NCBI GenBank assembly: GCA_040222185.1
Contig: JAVKDP010000082.1
Span: 17,790-81,789 of the forward strand
Direction: 5' to 3'
From: JAVKDP01 sp040222185
Lineage (GTDB): Bacteria; Bacteroidota; Rhodothermia; Balneolales; Balneolaceae
Length of the DNA: 64,000 bases
This document shows, piece by piece, positions 1 to 8,125 of this stretch. A program made the translations under genes and the position numbers. The stretch's first letter is position 1; each line of letters begins with the position of its first letter. The notes below the pieces were generated by a model that was not told the DNA's origin, made no database searches, and saw only the letters and a list, made by a program, of their open reading frames with translations.

Positions 1-195
1 GAAGAGAATAAAGAAGGCTTTATGTTTGGCTGGACGAATAACTATGTGAGAGTAGCTATTCCGTTCAATTCAAGACTAATAAATACGATTCAACCTGTAG
101 AGATTTGGAAATATTCTAAAGATGGGTTCCATTTTGGTAAGTTATCAAATGAAGTACTTGAAGAAGAAAGAGCAATTGAAGAACTGATCGGTTAA
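1..195 (+). CDS. C-terminal end of probable tRNA methylthiotransferase MtaB (partial)
   Basis: The frame is open from base 1 to TAA at 193-195, giving 64 residues of a C-terminus. It contains a TRAM-like beta-barrel pattern (GFMFGWTNNYVRVAIPF) followed by an acidic helical tail. Bacteroidota MtaB proteins, which add a methylthio group to t6A37 in tRNA, end with a similar 'G..NYV.V' segment. The radical-SAM core lies outside the window, so the assignment is an inference from a short tail; another TRAM-domain methylthiotransferase such as MiaB is possible. The stop codon shares one base with the start of the next gene, so the two are probably translationally coupled. Confidence 0.5.
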   Translation, partial: EENKEGFMFGWTNNYVRVAIPFNSRLINTIQPVEIWKYSKDGFHFGKLSNEVLEEERAIEELIG

Positions 196-1001
196 TGTCA
201 GAATCTAATCCAAACGAATTACTGGAAAGAGCTTCCCGATTGTTAAAACAACAAAGGGAAGTCTACGGAGATTTTTCAGTTGAATTCGATGCTGCTTCAC
301 CGGGTAAGACCTCTGTTCAGGAGGCTGAACCTGCTCTAGATAATAAAATTGATCCCGTTAAAGCTGAAGAACCAACACAAACCCATTCACCTGAACCTTT
401 ACCATCTATGCCTTCAGAAGCTGAGTTAATAGCAAATTGCGCCACCTTAGAAGAATTAAAAACACTTTGCGAGAAGGCTGACGTTCTAAAAACAGACTTG
501 CTAAATACGAACCTTGTATTTGGTGTTGGCAACACGAGTGCAGATTTAATGATTGTTGGTGAAGCACCTGGTGCAAATGAGGACCGACAGGGAGAGCCTT
601 TTGTGGGACGGGCTGGTAAATTGCTTGACCAGATTATGGAAGCCATAGATTTTAAGCGCTCTGATATCTATATAGCTAACATTTTGAAGCACAGGCCACC
701 AGACAACAGGGACCCAAAACCAGAAGAAAGAAGACGAAGCCTCCCCTATCTTCTCAGGCAAATTGAGCTTGTTAATCCAAAACTTGTCCTTTGTGTAGGA
801 CGTATTTCAGCAACTACACTTTTAGGGAAGGACTACGCGTTAAAAGATATGAGACAGAAATTCCACGAGTTTCATGGACGTGAGTTATTTGCAACCTATC
901 ATCCGGCTGCGCTTTTAAGAAATCCTAACTGGAAAAGGCCAACCTGGGAAGATGTGCAGATGCTCCGCGCACGCTATGATGAGTTAGGCGGGCAACCCTG
1001 A
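195..1001 (+). CDS. Family 4-type uracil-DNA glycosylase lacking the usual Fe-S cysteines
   Basis: Excises uracil from DNA, starting base-excision repair in the cytoplasm. Residues 1-75 are a variable, proline/acid-rich extension. The catalytic domain starts near residue 85, with GEAPGANED at 122-130, PFVGRAGKLL at 135-144 and HPAALLRNP at 236-244, all family-4 hallmarks. Members normally hold a 4Fe-4S cluster through four cysteines. Here the 'KCRPP' cysteine is His166, the partner 16 residues later is Ser182, and the N-terminal CxxC is not recognisable. Whether the protein still folds and cuts without the cluster cannot be read from sequence. It precedes dnaB by 123 bases. Confidence 0.88.
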   Translation: MSESNPNELLERASRLLKQQREVYGDFSVEFDAASPGKTSVQEAEPALDNKIDPVKAEEPTQTHSPEPLPSMPSEAELIANCATLEELKTLCEKADVLKTDLLNTNLVFGVGNTSADLMIVGEAPGANEDRQGEPFVGRAGKLLDQIMEAIDFKRSDIYIANILKHRPPDNRDPKPEERRRSLPYLLRQIELVNPKLVLCVGRISATTLLGKDYALKDMRQKFHEFHGRELFATYHPAALLRNPNWKRPTWEDVQMLRARYDELGGQP

Positions 1002-1124
1002 TTGTTGATAACTTTGTGAAAAAGTTGTTCGAAAGAAAATAAATTCTACGTTAGAATCTTAATTATATTTATTGATGTCGTCCTAAGGATACAGTAGCGA
1101 TGACCTAATAATCTTAGAAAATTA

Positions 1125-2660
1125 ATGGCAAAGAAAAACGGCTCCACGTACAATAAAGACCCTTATAAAGAACAGAAAAGTGTTCTGGAGCAAGAAGGAA
1201 GAGTCCCACCACAGGCTGTAGAAGTTGAGGAAGCAGTACTCGGTGCAATGCTTATCGAGCATGGTGCAGCTACCATTGCATTACAGATGCTGAAAGCACA
1301 GGATTTTTATAAACCTGCCAACCGACATATATACGAAACCCTCTCCAATCTATTTGAAAGAGATAATCCCTTAGATCTCCTTACCGTTGAGAATGAATTA
1401 CGTGACAATGGCTTGTTGGATATCTGTGGCGGGCCAACCTATTTATCTGACCTAACACGATCTGTTAGTTCTGCGGCCAACATTGAGTATCATGCTCAAA
1501 TCATCACTGAGAAGGCTATCAAAAGGAATCTTATCCTTAATTGTACCGATGTAATTAAAGACTCTTACGATTCCACATCCGATGCTTATGATGTGTTAGA
1601 TGATGCCGAGCAAAAGATTTTTGACCTTGCCAACCAGAAAAGCAAGAGTGCAGCAATGCCCGTTGCTGATATTCTAAAGGACACACTGGCCTACCTCGAA
1701 GATATGAGAGGTAAAAAGTATGGTATCACTGGCGTTCCGTCTGGTTTGGCTGTTGATCAAATGACTGCAGGTTGGCAAAAAGGCGATTTGGTTATCATTG
1801 CTGCACGACCTTCTATGGGTAAAACGGCATTTGTACTTACTGCAGCTCGTAATGCAGCCATGCACCCTGATGAAGCACTGAGAACTCCTGTGGCTATCTT
1901 CTCTTTGGAGATGTCCAATCAATCCCTTGTACAACGATTGCTGACTATGGAGGCCCGTGTTCGTGCGGATGAAGCAAGAAAAGGAACATTGAATGACGAC
2001 AGCTTTAAGCAGCTTATTGAAGCAGCCGGACGATTGTTCTCTGCTGATCTGTTTATTGATGATACACCTGCCATCACATTAATGGAACTTCGTACAAAGT
2101 GCCGAAGACTGAAAAGTGAGCATAACATTGGGATGGTAATCGTCGATTACCTCCAGCTTATGCAGGGTTCATCAAAAGACTCAGGAAGCCGTGAACAAGA
2201 AATTGCTTCCATTTCCCGAGGGCTTAAATCATTGGCAAAAGAGTTGGATGTACCTGTAATTGCATTGTCTCAGTTAAGCCGAGCAGTAGAACAACGTGGC
2301 GGAGATAAACGACCACAGCTAAGTGACTTACGTGAATCAGGTTCTATTGAGCAAGATGCGGATATTGTTATGTTTTTATACCGCCCTGAGTATTATGGAA
2401 TTACCACTACTGCCGAAGGACAATCAACAGCTGGTATAGCTGAAGTAATTATCGGCAAGCAAAGAAACGGACCTGTGGGAAGTAAGATGCTTTACTTTGT
2501 TAAGGACTATGCGCGTTTCGAAAATCTTACTTCTGCCAATGCCGATACTTCTTATTTAGGAGAAGCTTCAGGTGATTTGATTGAAGCTAATTTCACCCCC
2601 TCTGATACGGCAATTATGCCTCATAATCCGGCCCCAGACGACGAAGACGCACCGTTTTAA
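1125..2660 (+). CDS. dnaB: Replicative DNA helicase DnaB
   Basis: Hexameric 5'-3' helicase that unwinds the chromosome at the replication fork and loads primase. The 511-residue length is normal. The N-terminal helical domain covers about 30-130 and the RecA-like ATPase about 195-470. Walker A is ARPSMGKTA near 227-235, Walker B lies in VIVDYLQLM near 336, and the conserved SQLSRAVEQRGGDKRP and LRESGSIEQDADIV segments follow. No intein interrupts the ATPase. The ATG start is set by the lysine-rich N-terminus. The M28 peptidase gene begins 8 bases downstream, so the two may be cotranscribed. Confidence 0.97.
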   Translation: MAKKNGSTYNKDPYKEQKSVLEQEGRVPPQAVEVEEAVLGAMLIEHGAATIALQMLKAQDFYKPANRHIYETLSNLFERDNPLDLLTVENELRDNGLLDICGGPTYLSDLTRSVSSAANIEYHAQIITEKAIKRNLILNCTDVIKDSYDSTSDAYDVLDDAEQKIFDLANQKSKSAAMPVADILKDTLAYLEDMRGKKYGITGVPSGLAVDQMTAGWQKGDLVIIAARPSMGKTAFVLTAARNAAMHPDEALRTPVAIFSLEMSNQSLVQRLLTMEARVRADEARKGTLNDDSFKQLIEAAGRLFSADLFIDDTPAITLMELRTKCRRLKSEHNIGMVIVDYLQLMQGSSKDSGSREQEIASISRGLKSLAKELDVPVIALSQLSRAVEQRGGDKRPQLSDLRESGSIEQDADIVMFLYRPEYYGITTTAEGQSTAGIAEVIIGKQRNGPVGSKMLYFVKDYARFENLTSANADTSYLGEASGDLIEANFTPSDTAIMPHNPAPDDEDAPF

Positions 2661-2668
2661 ATCCTCAA

Positions 2669-3946
2669 ATGAGATATCTAGTTCTCTTCCTTGGTTTCTT
2701 CATACTAACTCAAGGGTTAGCAGAAGCCCAGGTATTGCCCTACGCCAAAGAAGTTGTTCAAACCTTAAGCTCTGACGAATTCCAGGGACGGGGTTATGTC
2801 AATAAAGGCGATAAAATTGCTTCAGATTATATTCGAAAAGAGTTTGAGCGTTTTGGATTAAAATCTTTCTCAAAAAAGTACCTTCAAAAGTTCGATCTAT
2901 CTATTAATACTTTTCCCAAGAGCATTGAGCTATCTGTAAACGGCCAAAAACTTAGGGCTGGATATGATTTCCACGTCACCCCGGGCTCCCCTTCAGTTTC
3001 AGGTAGCTTCAGTACCATAAGTCTTACTGTAGAAGATATGCTTAGCGATCAGAAACTGAGAACTAAGCTCATGGCTTCCATGGGTAAGTTTATCATAGTG
3101 GAAAACTATAAAAAAGGAGATTACACCAAAGAAGAACAAGATCGGTTAGGAGGAGTTGTTCAGTTTTTAAAGTATCAATCCAGTAACCCAGCAAGCGGAA
3201 CTATTATTCTTACGAATGATAAACTGACCTGGAATGGGTCTCAAACCCAACACTCAAGACCTTCCTTTACTATTCTAAGTGATAGTTTAGATACCCCTAT
3301 TACAGAGGTTAAAGTTAAACTATCAGCTAAACTTGAACGCTCTTACACCACTCAAAATGTGTTAGGATATATTGAAGGTGAAAACACCGACTCAATGATT
3401 GTATTTATAGCTCATTATGATCACTTCGGTAAAATGGGTGATGCCATATTTCCAGGAGCCAACGACAACGCCAGCGGAACTGCAATGTTACTGAGCCTCG
3501 CAAAGTATTATTCAGAAAATAAACCCTCTTATAATACTGTATTCATCGCTTTTGGTGGAGAAGAACTTGGATTACTGGGTTCCAAACATTTCGTTCAAAA
3601 CCCGCTTTTTGATCTTACCAGCATCAAATTCCTTGTAAACTTTGATCTGGCCGGAACCGGAGATGAAGGAATCCAGGTGGTAAATGGTTCAGTATACCGG
3701 GATAAATTTGATCTCCTCACTTCAATTAACGAAGAGATGGAATTACTCCCAAAGGTTAAAATCAGGGGAAAAGCCTGCAATAGTGATCACTGCTTTTTCG
3801 ATGAAGCAGGAGTACCAGGATTCTACATCTATACCTTGGGTGGCATAAGGGCTTATCATGATGTATATGATAAATTTGAGACCCTACCTTTTACCGAATT
3901 TGAAGATTACTTCACCCTGGTAACTGAGTTTATCAGCAGGCTATAA
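2669..3946 (+). CDS. Exported M28-family zinc aminopeptidase
   Basis: Predicted secreted metallopeptidase, 425 residues. A signal peptide at 1-21 ends in LAEA|Q, leaving an N-terminal Gln. The M28 domain shows all metal ligands in order: His in IAHYDHFG (about residue 249), Asp in GANDNASG, Glu-Glu in GGEELGLLGS, Asp in VNFDLAG and His in YHDVYDKF. The roughly 220 residues before the catalytic core probably include a PA-like insert. The substrate is unknown; the family includes leucyl aminopeptidases and glutamate carboxypeptidases. It is convergent with the next gene, with one base between the two stops. Confidence 0.9.
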   Translation: MRYLVLFLGFFILTQGLAEAQVLPYAKEVVQTLSSDEFQGRGYVNKGDKIASDYIRKEFERFGLKSFSKKYLQKFDLSINTFPKSIELSVNGQKLRAGYDFHVTPGSPSVSGSFSTISLTVEDMLSDQKLRTKLMASMGKFIIVENYKKGDYTKEEQDRLGGVVQFLKYQSSNPASGTIILTNDKLTWNGSQTQHSRPSFTILSDSLDTPITEVKVKLSAKLERSYTTQNVLGYIEGENTDSMIVFIAHYDHFGKMGDAIFPGANDNASGTAMLLSLAKYYSENKPSYNTVFIAFGGEELGLLGSKHFVQNPLFDLTSIKFLVNFDLAGTGDEGIQVVNGSVYRDKFDLLTSINEEMELLPKVKIRGKACNSDHCFFDEAGVPGFYIYTLGGIRAYHDVYDKFETLPFTEFEDYFTLVTEFISRL

Positions 3947-3947
3947 A

Positions 3948-5057
3948 CTACCCTACCATCTCCTCAAACAGACGATCAAAGCTTTTGATCTTATGCTTCC
4001 ATTCGAGGTGTTTATTTACATTCTGAAGACTGGATTTTGGTAAGGGCTTCGTCTTCTTCTCCAGTAAACCTTTCAAATGTCGAAAAAGATCGTCTTCTGT
4101 ATCATAAAGTACAGGAGCGTGTAACAACGGGTTGTGTAGAGATTTCGGGATTAGTTCCGGATAATGAAGTTTGTTAGGCACTAAAGGATGACAACCACAA
4201 TAAATAGCCTCCATAATAGCTACACAAAAGAATTCATATGTAGCAGTAGAGACTACAATGTCGCCAGAGTGCAGCAACCGGCTATAATTCTCTTCATCTT
4301 CAACATAACCGAAATGAGTAATCTGTTGACCGTACCTTTGCCAGGCCTTTTCAAACTCTTCGGGTTTTTCATGCTTGGTATCACCCGCCAGAATCAGATC
4401 AAACTTGAGGTCGATATCATTGAGACGATTCAGGACACGAAAAAACATAGCCGGGTTTCGGTCAAACTGCCATCTCTGATTCCAGACAATAACCGGATTC
4501 TTATTCTCATTTCGGGTATCAGGTTGAGCGTTAAAAACATCCAGGTTTAACCCGGGATGCATAACTATGCTTTTTTCTCTGATCTGGTCAACGGTGTTGT
4601 AGTGTTTGTCATCAGGATAGTTATCCAGGAACTTCGGAAGTGCTTCAAGGAGATCATCAAGATGAAACTGAGAAGAAAATAGCAGCTTATCGGCTACCAG
4701 CATACTCAAATAGTTGATATAACAAAATGTAAGATCCCGCGTCTCGCCTTCAGGTATTGGGCGTGTAAACTGGTTCTCATGCATATACATGATCTTGGGC
4801 GTATGCGCAAACCTCGGGTTATTGAGTGCCAAAAAAGCCGGGAGGTTTGTCATGCTACTCGTAAGCAGTAAATCGATGGGTTCTTCTATCTCCCTTGTAA
4901 GTTGCGCCAGTGTTACTGAATCGCCATGCATCCGCCATTTCCAACCTTTATAATTCAGCTTAATCGGTATGATATTGTGACTCGAATGCTTGGACAATCC
5001 TTTAAGGAAAGCCTTATGTGAGCCGCTGAAATATGGTTCTATGGCGAGTATGTTCAT
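3948..5057 (-). CDS. DUF3524 glycosyltransferase, tRNA-queuosine alpha-mannosyltransferase type
   Basis: A 369-residue GT-B-fold glycosyltransferase. The N-terminus (MNILAIEPYFSGSHKAFL) and the KGWKWRMHG segment are typical of the DUF3524/GTDC1 family, whose animal member QTMAN mannosylates queuosine in tRNA-Asp. The C-terminal Rossmann half carries a nucleotide-sugar region with AGDTKHEKPEEFEKAW, then STATYEFFCVAIMEAIYCGCHPLVPN, containing the expected E-x7-E type element. It is the last gene of a minus-strand operon after mutL (5-base gap). That the bacterial enzyme also acts on queuosine is an inference, supported by queG in this window. Confidence 0.82.
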   Translation of the reverse strand: MNILAIEPYFSGSHKAFLKGLSKHSSHNIIPIKLNYKGWKWRMHGDSVTLAQLTREIEEPIDLLLTSSMTNLPAFLALNNPRFAHTPKIMYMHENQFTRPIPEGETRDLTFCYINYLSMLVADKLLFSSQFHLDDLLEALPKFLDNYPDDKHYNTVDQIREKSIVMHPGLNLDVFNAQPDTRNENKNPVIVWNQRWQFDRNPAMFFRVLNRLNDIDLKFDLILAGDTKHEKPEEFEKAWQRYGQQITHFGYVEDEENYSRLLHSGDIVVSTATYEFFCVAIMEAIYCGCHPLVPNKLHYPELIPKSLHNPLLHAPVLYDTEDDLFRHLKGLLEKKTKPLPKSSLQNVNKHLEWKHKIKSFDRLFEEMVG

Positions 5058-5062
5058 ATATC

Positions 5063-6904
5063 TTATCGAAACCTGGATTGAATTTCATCCATCGAAAGAT
5101 ACACGATTGTTGGTTTTTTTAAAGGATCAAGATAAGGCTGCTCACAAGAGAACAATTGGTCAACAATAGCTTCCATTTCTTCACTTGATAATTTCTTTCC
5201 CCGTGGAATCGCGGCTTTAGATGCAAAGGCTATTGCAAGGCGTTCGCGAGCTTCCAGGTTAATGGATTGTCCAAGCTCCTGGTATTGGTGAAGCATTGAA
5301 ATAAGTACTTCCTGTTCATTTCCTATTTCTATATCGGCAGGAACTCCATTGATCATAGCAGTATTCCCACTCATTAGCTGCACTGAAAAACCCATTTGCT
5401 GTACAATCGGGTGAATTTCCTTTAGCAAGGCATAATCAGAAGCAGAAAGCTCCAACGTTTGAGCAAATAAAAGCTGCTGTGTACTTGGAAGAGCGGCTTC
5501 AGTAGCCTGAAGTGCTTTTTCAAAAATGATGCGTTTATGGGCCAAATACTGATCAATCATACACAATCCTGTTCTGGTCTGCGTCATGATATATGAATTG
5601 TGTAATTGCCAGAACGATTGCTCCCGGCTTACTTCGTCAGCTTTGCTTAGTAAATCGTCTTCTTTTTGGAAATCAACAGGCTCGCTACTCGTTGAACTAT
5701 TGTAAAGCTTTTCTGTAAACTCTTGCCCTCTTCCTTTTACCGGGTTTGTATTAATTCGCGAAGGAATTTGAAAACCCCCTCCGGATTTATCTCTTTTCAC
5801 TTCCGGCATGTTGAAGTTAAAGCCCGAATCAAAGCCTTTGGAGCTTCCGGTATCACTCAAGTAACTATCCTGGTCAGAAGGGATATTCGGAACATTAAAA
5901 TGATCATTCAGAGATCTGTTCACAACCGATTTAGCCAGCTGAATAATACTTCGTTCATCCTCAAACTTTACTTCCATCTTAGCCGGATGAACATTCACAT
6001 CTACTTTGGATGGATCAATCTCAAAAAACAGGGCATAGAACGGATATTCGTTATTCCGAGTCCAGGCATCATATAAACTCAGAATCACATGCGTCAAATA
6101 GCGATGTTGAAAAGGTCGGCCGTTAACAAAAAGGAATTGTTCTCCCCTGCTTTTCTTAGCAAGCTTAGGATCAGAGGCGAAACCATAAATCCGTACATAG
6201 CTGGTTTCTTCTTTAAACTCGATTAAACTGGCTTTATAAGGGGCTCCAAATATACTTGTGATTCTGTGACTCAAACTCTGTACAGGCAGATTATATATCA
6301 CTTCTCCATCTGCGATCATTTCAAAAGCAATAGAAGTGTTTGCCAGCGCTGCATATTGTACCACCCTAAGGATATGCCTTAATTCGGTTACATCGGTTTT
6401 TAGAAACTGCCTACGGGCCGGGACATTAAAAAATAAGTTCCTGACTGATATCGAAGTCCCGTTTTCAGTTGCAGTGGGTTTAATAGGTTTTTCTTCACCG
6501 CCCCAAACCTCGAATTCCCAGCCATTATCATCTTCTGCTCGTTTCGACTTTACCAGCACCTGGGAAACAGATGCAATAGAAGCCATTGCCTCTCCCCTGA
6601 AACCCATCGTTTTGATCTTAAACAGATCTTCTATCGAATAAATCTTTGACGTGGCATGGCGCTCAAAACAAAGTGGTAAATCCTCTTCACTCATTCCACA
6701 GCCATTATCAATCACCTGTACCAGCGTGCGGCCAGCATTTTCAACCAGGATTTTGATATGATCAGCACCAGCATCAATGGAATTGTCCAGTAATTCTTTA
6801 ACTACTGAAGATGGGCGTTGAATTACCTCGCCTGCTGCAATCTTATTGCTTATCTCAGGGGGAAGTTGATGTATTATCGAGGTGCGTTCTTGAGTCTCAC
6901 TCAA
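5063..6904 (-). CDS. mutL: DNA mismatch repair protein MutL with degenerate endonuclease motifs
   Basis: Links MutS mismatch recognition to strand removal. The 613-residue protein begins at TTG. The GHKL ATPase domain is complete: KIAAGEVIQRPSSVVKELLDNSIDAG, DNGCGM and GFRGEAMASIASV near the N-terminus, then the NGRPFQHRYL and VNVHPAKMEVKF linker. The C-terminal domain from about 430 lacks the nuclease signature. The usual DQHAxxExxxxE reads DQYLAHKRIIFE (451-462), and the zinc-binding ACxxA and CPHGRP motifs read ASKAA (561-565) and LDPLKKP (592-598). It follows the small membrane protein by 15 bases and precedes the DUF3524 gene by 5. Confidence 0.96.
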   Translation of the reverse strand: MSETQERTSIIHQLPPEISNKIAAGEVIQRPSSVVKELLDNSIDAGADHIKILVENAGRTLVQVIDNGCGMSEEDLPLCFERHATSKIYSIEDLFKIKTMGFRGEAMASIASVSQVLVKSKRAEDDNGWEFEVWGGEEKPIKPTATENGTSISVRNLFFNVPARRQFLKTDVTELRHILRVVQYAALANTSIAFEMIADGEVIYNLPVQSLSHRITSIFGAPYKASLIEFKEETSYVRIYGFASDPKLAKKSRGEQFLFVNGRPFQHRYLTHVILSLYDAWTRNNEYPFYALFFEIDPSKVDVNVHPAKMEVKFEDERSIIQLAKSVVNRSLNDHFNVPNIPSDQDSYLSDTGSSKGFDSGFNFNMPEVKRDKSGGGFQIPSRINTNPVKGRGQEFTEKLYNSSTSSEPVDFQKEDDLLSKADEVSREQSFWQLHNSYIMTQTRTGLCMIDQYLAHKRIIFEKALQATEAALPSTQQLLFAQTLELSASDYALLKEIHPIVQQMGFSVQLMSGNTAMINGVPADIEIGNEQEVLISMLHQYQELGQSINLEARERLAIAFASKAAIPRGKKLSSEEMEAIVDQLFSCEQPYLDPLKKPTIVYLSMDEIQSRFR

Positions 6905-6919
6905 TAGAGAAATCCGGTT

Positions 6920-7132
6920 TTATAATGAAATCAAGTACACAACAAGCGCCAATAGTAAAGCTAACCCGAGTACTTTTACATTCTGTTTAGGCTGAACCCG
7001 ATTGTGCGTCTGAAATTTAATCCGTCTTTTTCTGCGATTATTTTCACGCTCCTCTTTCTCAGGGTCGTGATGCTGAAATGGTAAATTGAACTTTCTAATT
7101 TTTGGCCGGTAGCCAAACATAGGTTTGATCAT
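6920..7132 (-). CDS. Small basic single-pass membrane protein upstream of mutL
   Basis: Seventy residues: a basic, Arg/Lys/His-rich N-terminal part (GYRPKIRKFNLPF, then ENNRRKRRIKF) and one C-terminal transmembrane helix (about 53-69, VLGLALLLALVVYLISL), so most of it should face the cytoplasm. The function is unknown. Similar short proteins with an N-terminal 'Y.P....' block and a terminal helix sit beside mutL in Bacteroidota and are sometimes mislabelled as riboflavin synthase beta. I infer this is their counterpart from layout and composition only. It leads the minus-strand operon with mutL and the DUF3524 gene. Confidence 0.6.
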   Translation of the reverse strand: MIKPMFGYRPKIRKFNLPFQHHDPEKEERENNRRKRRIKFQTHNRVQPKQNVKVLGLALLLALVVYLISL

Positions 7133-7257
7133 GGCTTCGAAGTTTAGTTAAGCTTTTAAAACCAACGGAAGGTATCCGCAAATCGTGCCTTCGAATATAG
7201 GAAATTGATGATCAATTTAGAACGGTTCAATTGAATTCATTATCTAAAAAATAACAG

Positions 7258-7266
7258 TACTTTGTA
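7258..7266 (+). promoter_or_regulatory. Candidate promoter -7 element TACTTTGTA
   Basis: TACTTTGTA ends 2 bases before an ATG at 7269. It resembles the Bacteroidota -7 consensus TAnnTTTG but is one T shorter; identical copies sit at 35180 and 48069. If active here, transcription would begin at or beside the ATG, giving a leaderless message. No clear -33 TTTG is seen at the usual distance. Confidence 0.3.
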
Positions 7267-7335
7267 GCATGAAGATTTAAGTACATCCTTATTACTCTCA
7301 TTTCACTGTTTGCTCTAAACCTCCTGACCTTTTAC

Positions 7336-8004
7336 TTGTTTGGGAAACAAGCTTTGAGAGATAGGAATGTTTCCCAAATGCTGAAAACGGATGTAGAAAA
7401 CTGGCGTGATCTTGAACTAACATATCATATTATAAGCAACCTTGAGTTAGACTCCAGTTTAAAGCTTAAAGGTATTACTTATCCAGTCTTTAGTATCGAT
7501 GAATACCGTGGATCAGGTTTTGATGAGTATATTGACACAATAGAGAAACGAAGTAATTTCTCGGTTGATATTCAAACAGCTAATTCGATTTTAAATACCA
7601 ATTTAGACTCTCTATATCTTACTGATTACAATTACGGTACTTCAGATAAAGTAGATTCGATTTTATTTAGTGGATACCTACAAATTGCATATGCATTAGC
7701 AGAATCAAAAATTTCATTTCCTATTGATTCAAAAATTGGCGGATGGTGTGAATATTTAAGAGGAGATAATTCGCTCAGTTTCCTACGTTGCTCGATATTC
7801 GGAAATACAATTGTATCACTTTGGGAGGAAAATATAACTTGCTATCCTTTGTTTGTTAAACAAGAACTCATAGTTCATACTAAAGGGAGTGATTTCCAAT
7901 TCTTTCGAGAGGAAAAAGTAATTTGGCTTTTCTTTAAATGGATTCAAATTCAATGGATTGATGGTAATGGCCTTGGGGACGATGTTCCATCCTGGGAGAG
8001 ATAA
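7336..8004 (+). CDS. Hypothetical protein with probable signal anchor; likely 5' frameshift
   Basis: I do not recognise this 222-residue protein, and no enzyme motif is visible. The TTG at 7336 is only the first in-frame canonical start. The same frame is open back to about 7273 and encodes FKYILITLISLFALNLLTFYL, an evident membrane anchor or signal peptide. The only nearby ATG (7269) is one base out of frame and stops after three codons. Deleting one base at 7272-7278 would give ATG-AAG-TTT-AAG and fuse start to anchor. So either a single-base insertion has damaged the gene, the sequence has an error, or a rare start is used. It stands alone between convergent and codirectional neighbours. 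Confidence 0.6.
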   Translation: MFGKQALRDRNVSQMLKTDVENWRDLELTYHIISNLELDSSLKLKGITYPVFSIDEYRGSGFDEYIDTIEKRSNFSVDIQTANSILNTNLDSLYLTDYNYGTSDKVDSILFSGYLQIAYALAESKISFPIDSKIGGWCEYLRGDNSLSFLRCSIFGNTIVSLWEENITCYPLFVKQELIVHTKGSDFQFFREEKVIWLFFKWIQIQWIDGNGLGDDVPSWER

Positions 8005-8125
8005 ATAGAAAATATTCTACCACGCTACTCATAATTAATAAATAACCTTTCTTCTCAATTGAATTACTTTTTTCGTAGTTTCCCACCCCTGAAATTTCAA
8101 TCTAATTCATTCATTCAGAGCACCT

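Noticed and set aside
112..128. Possible tRNA genes in intergenic regions across the window
   Set aside because: I scanned the gaps for cloverleaf-like T-loop sequences (GTTCGAxTC type) and found no convincing structure; a tRNA search program could confirm.
4188..4550. 120-residue frame on the plus strand inside the DUF3524 gene
   Set aside because: Fully antisense to a recognisable glycosyltransferase, no family features.
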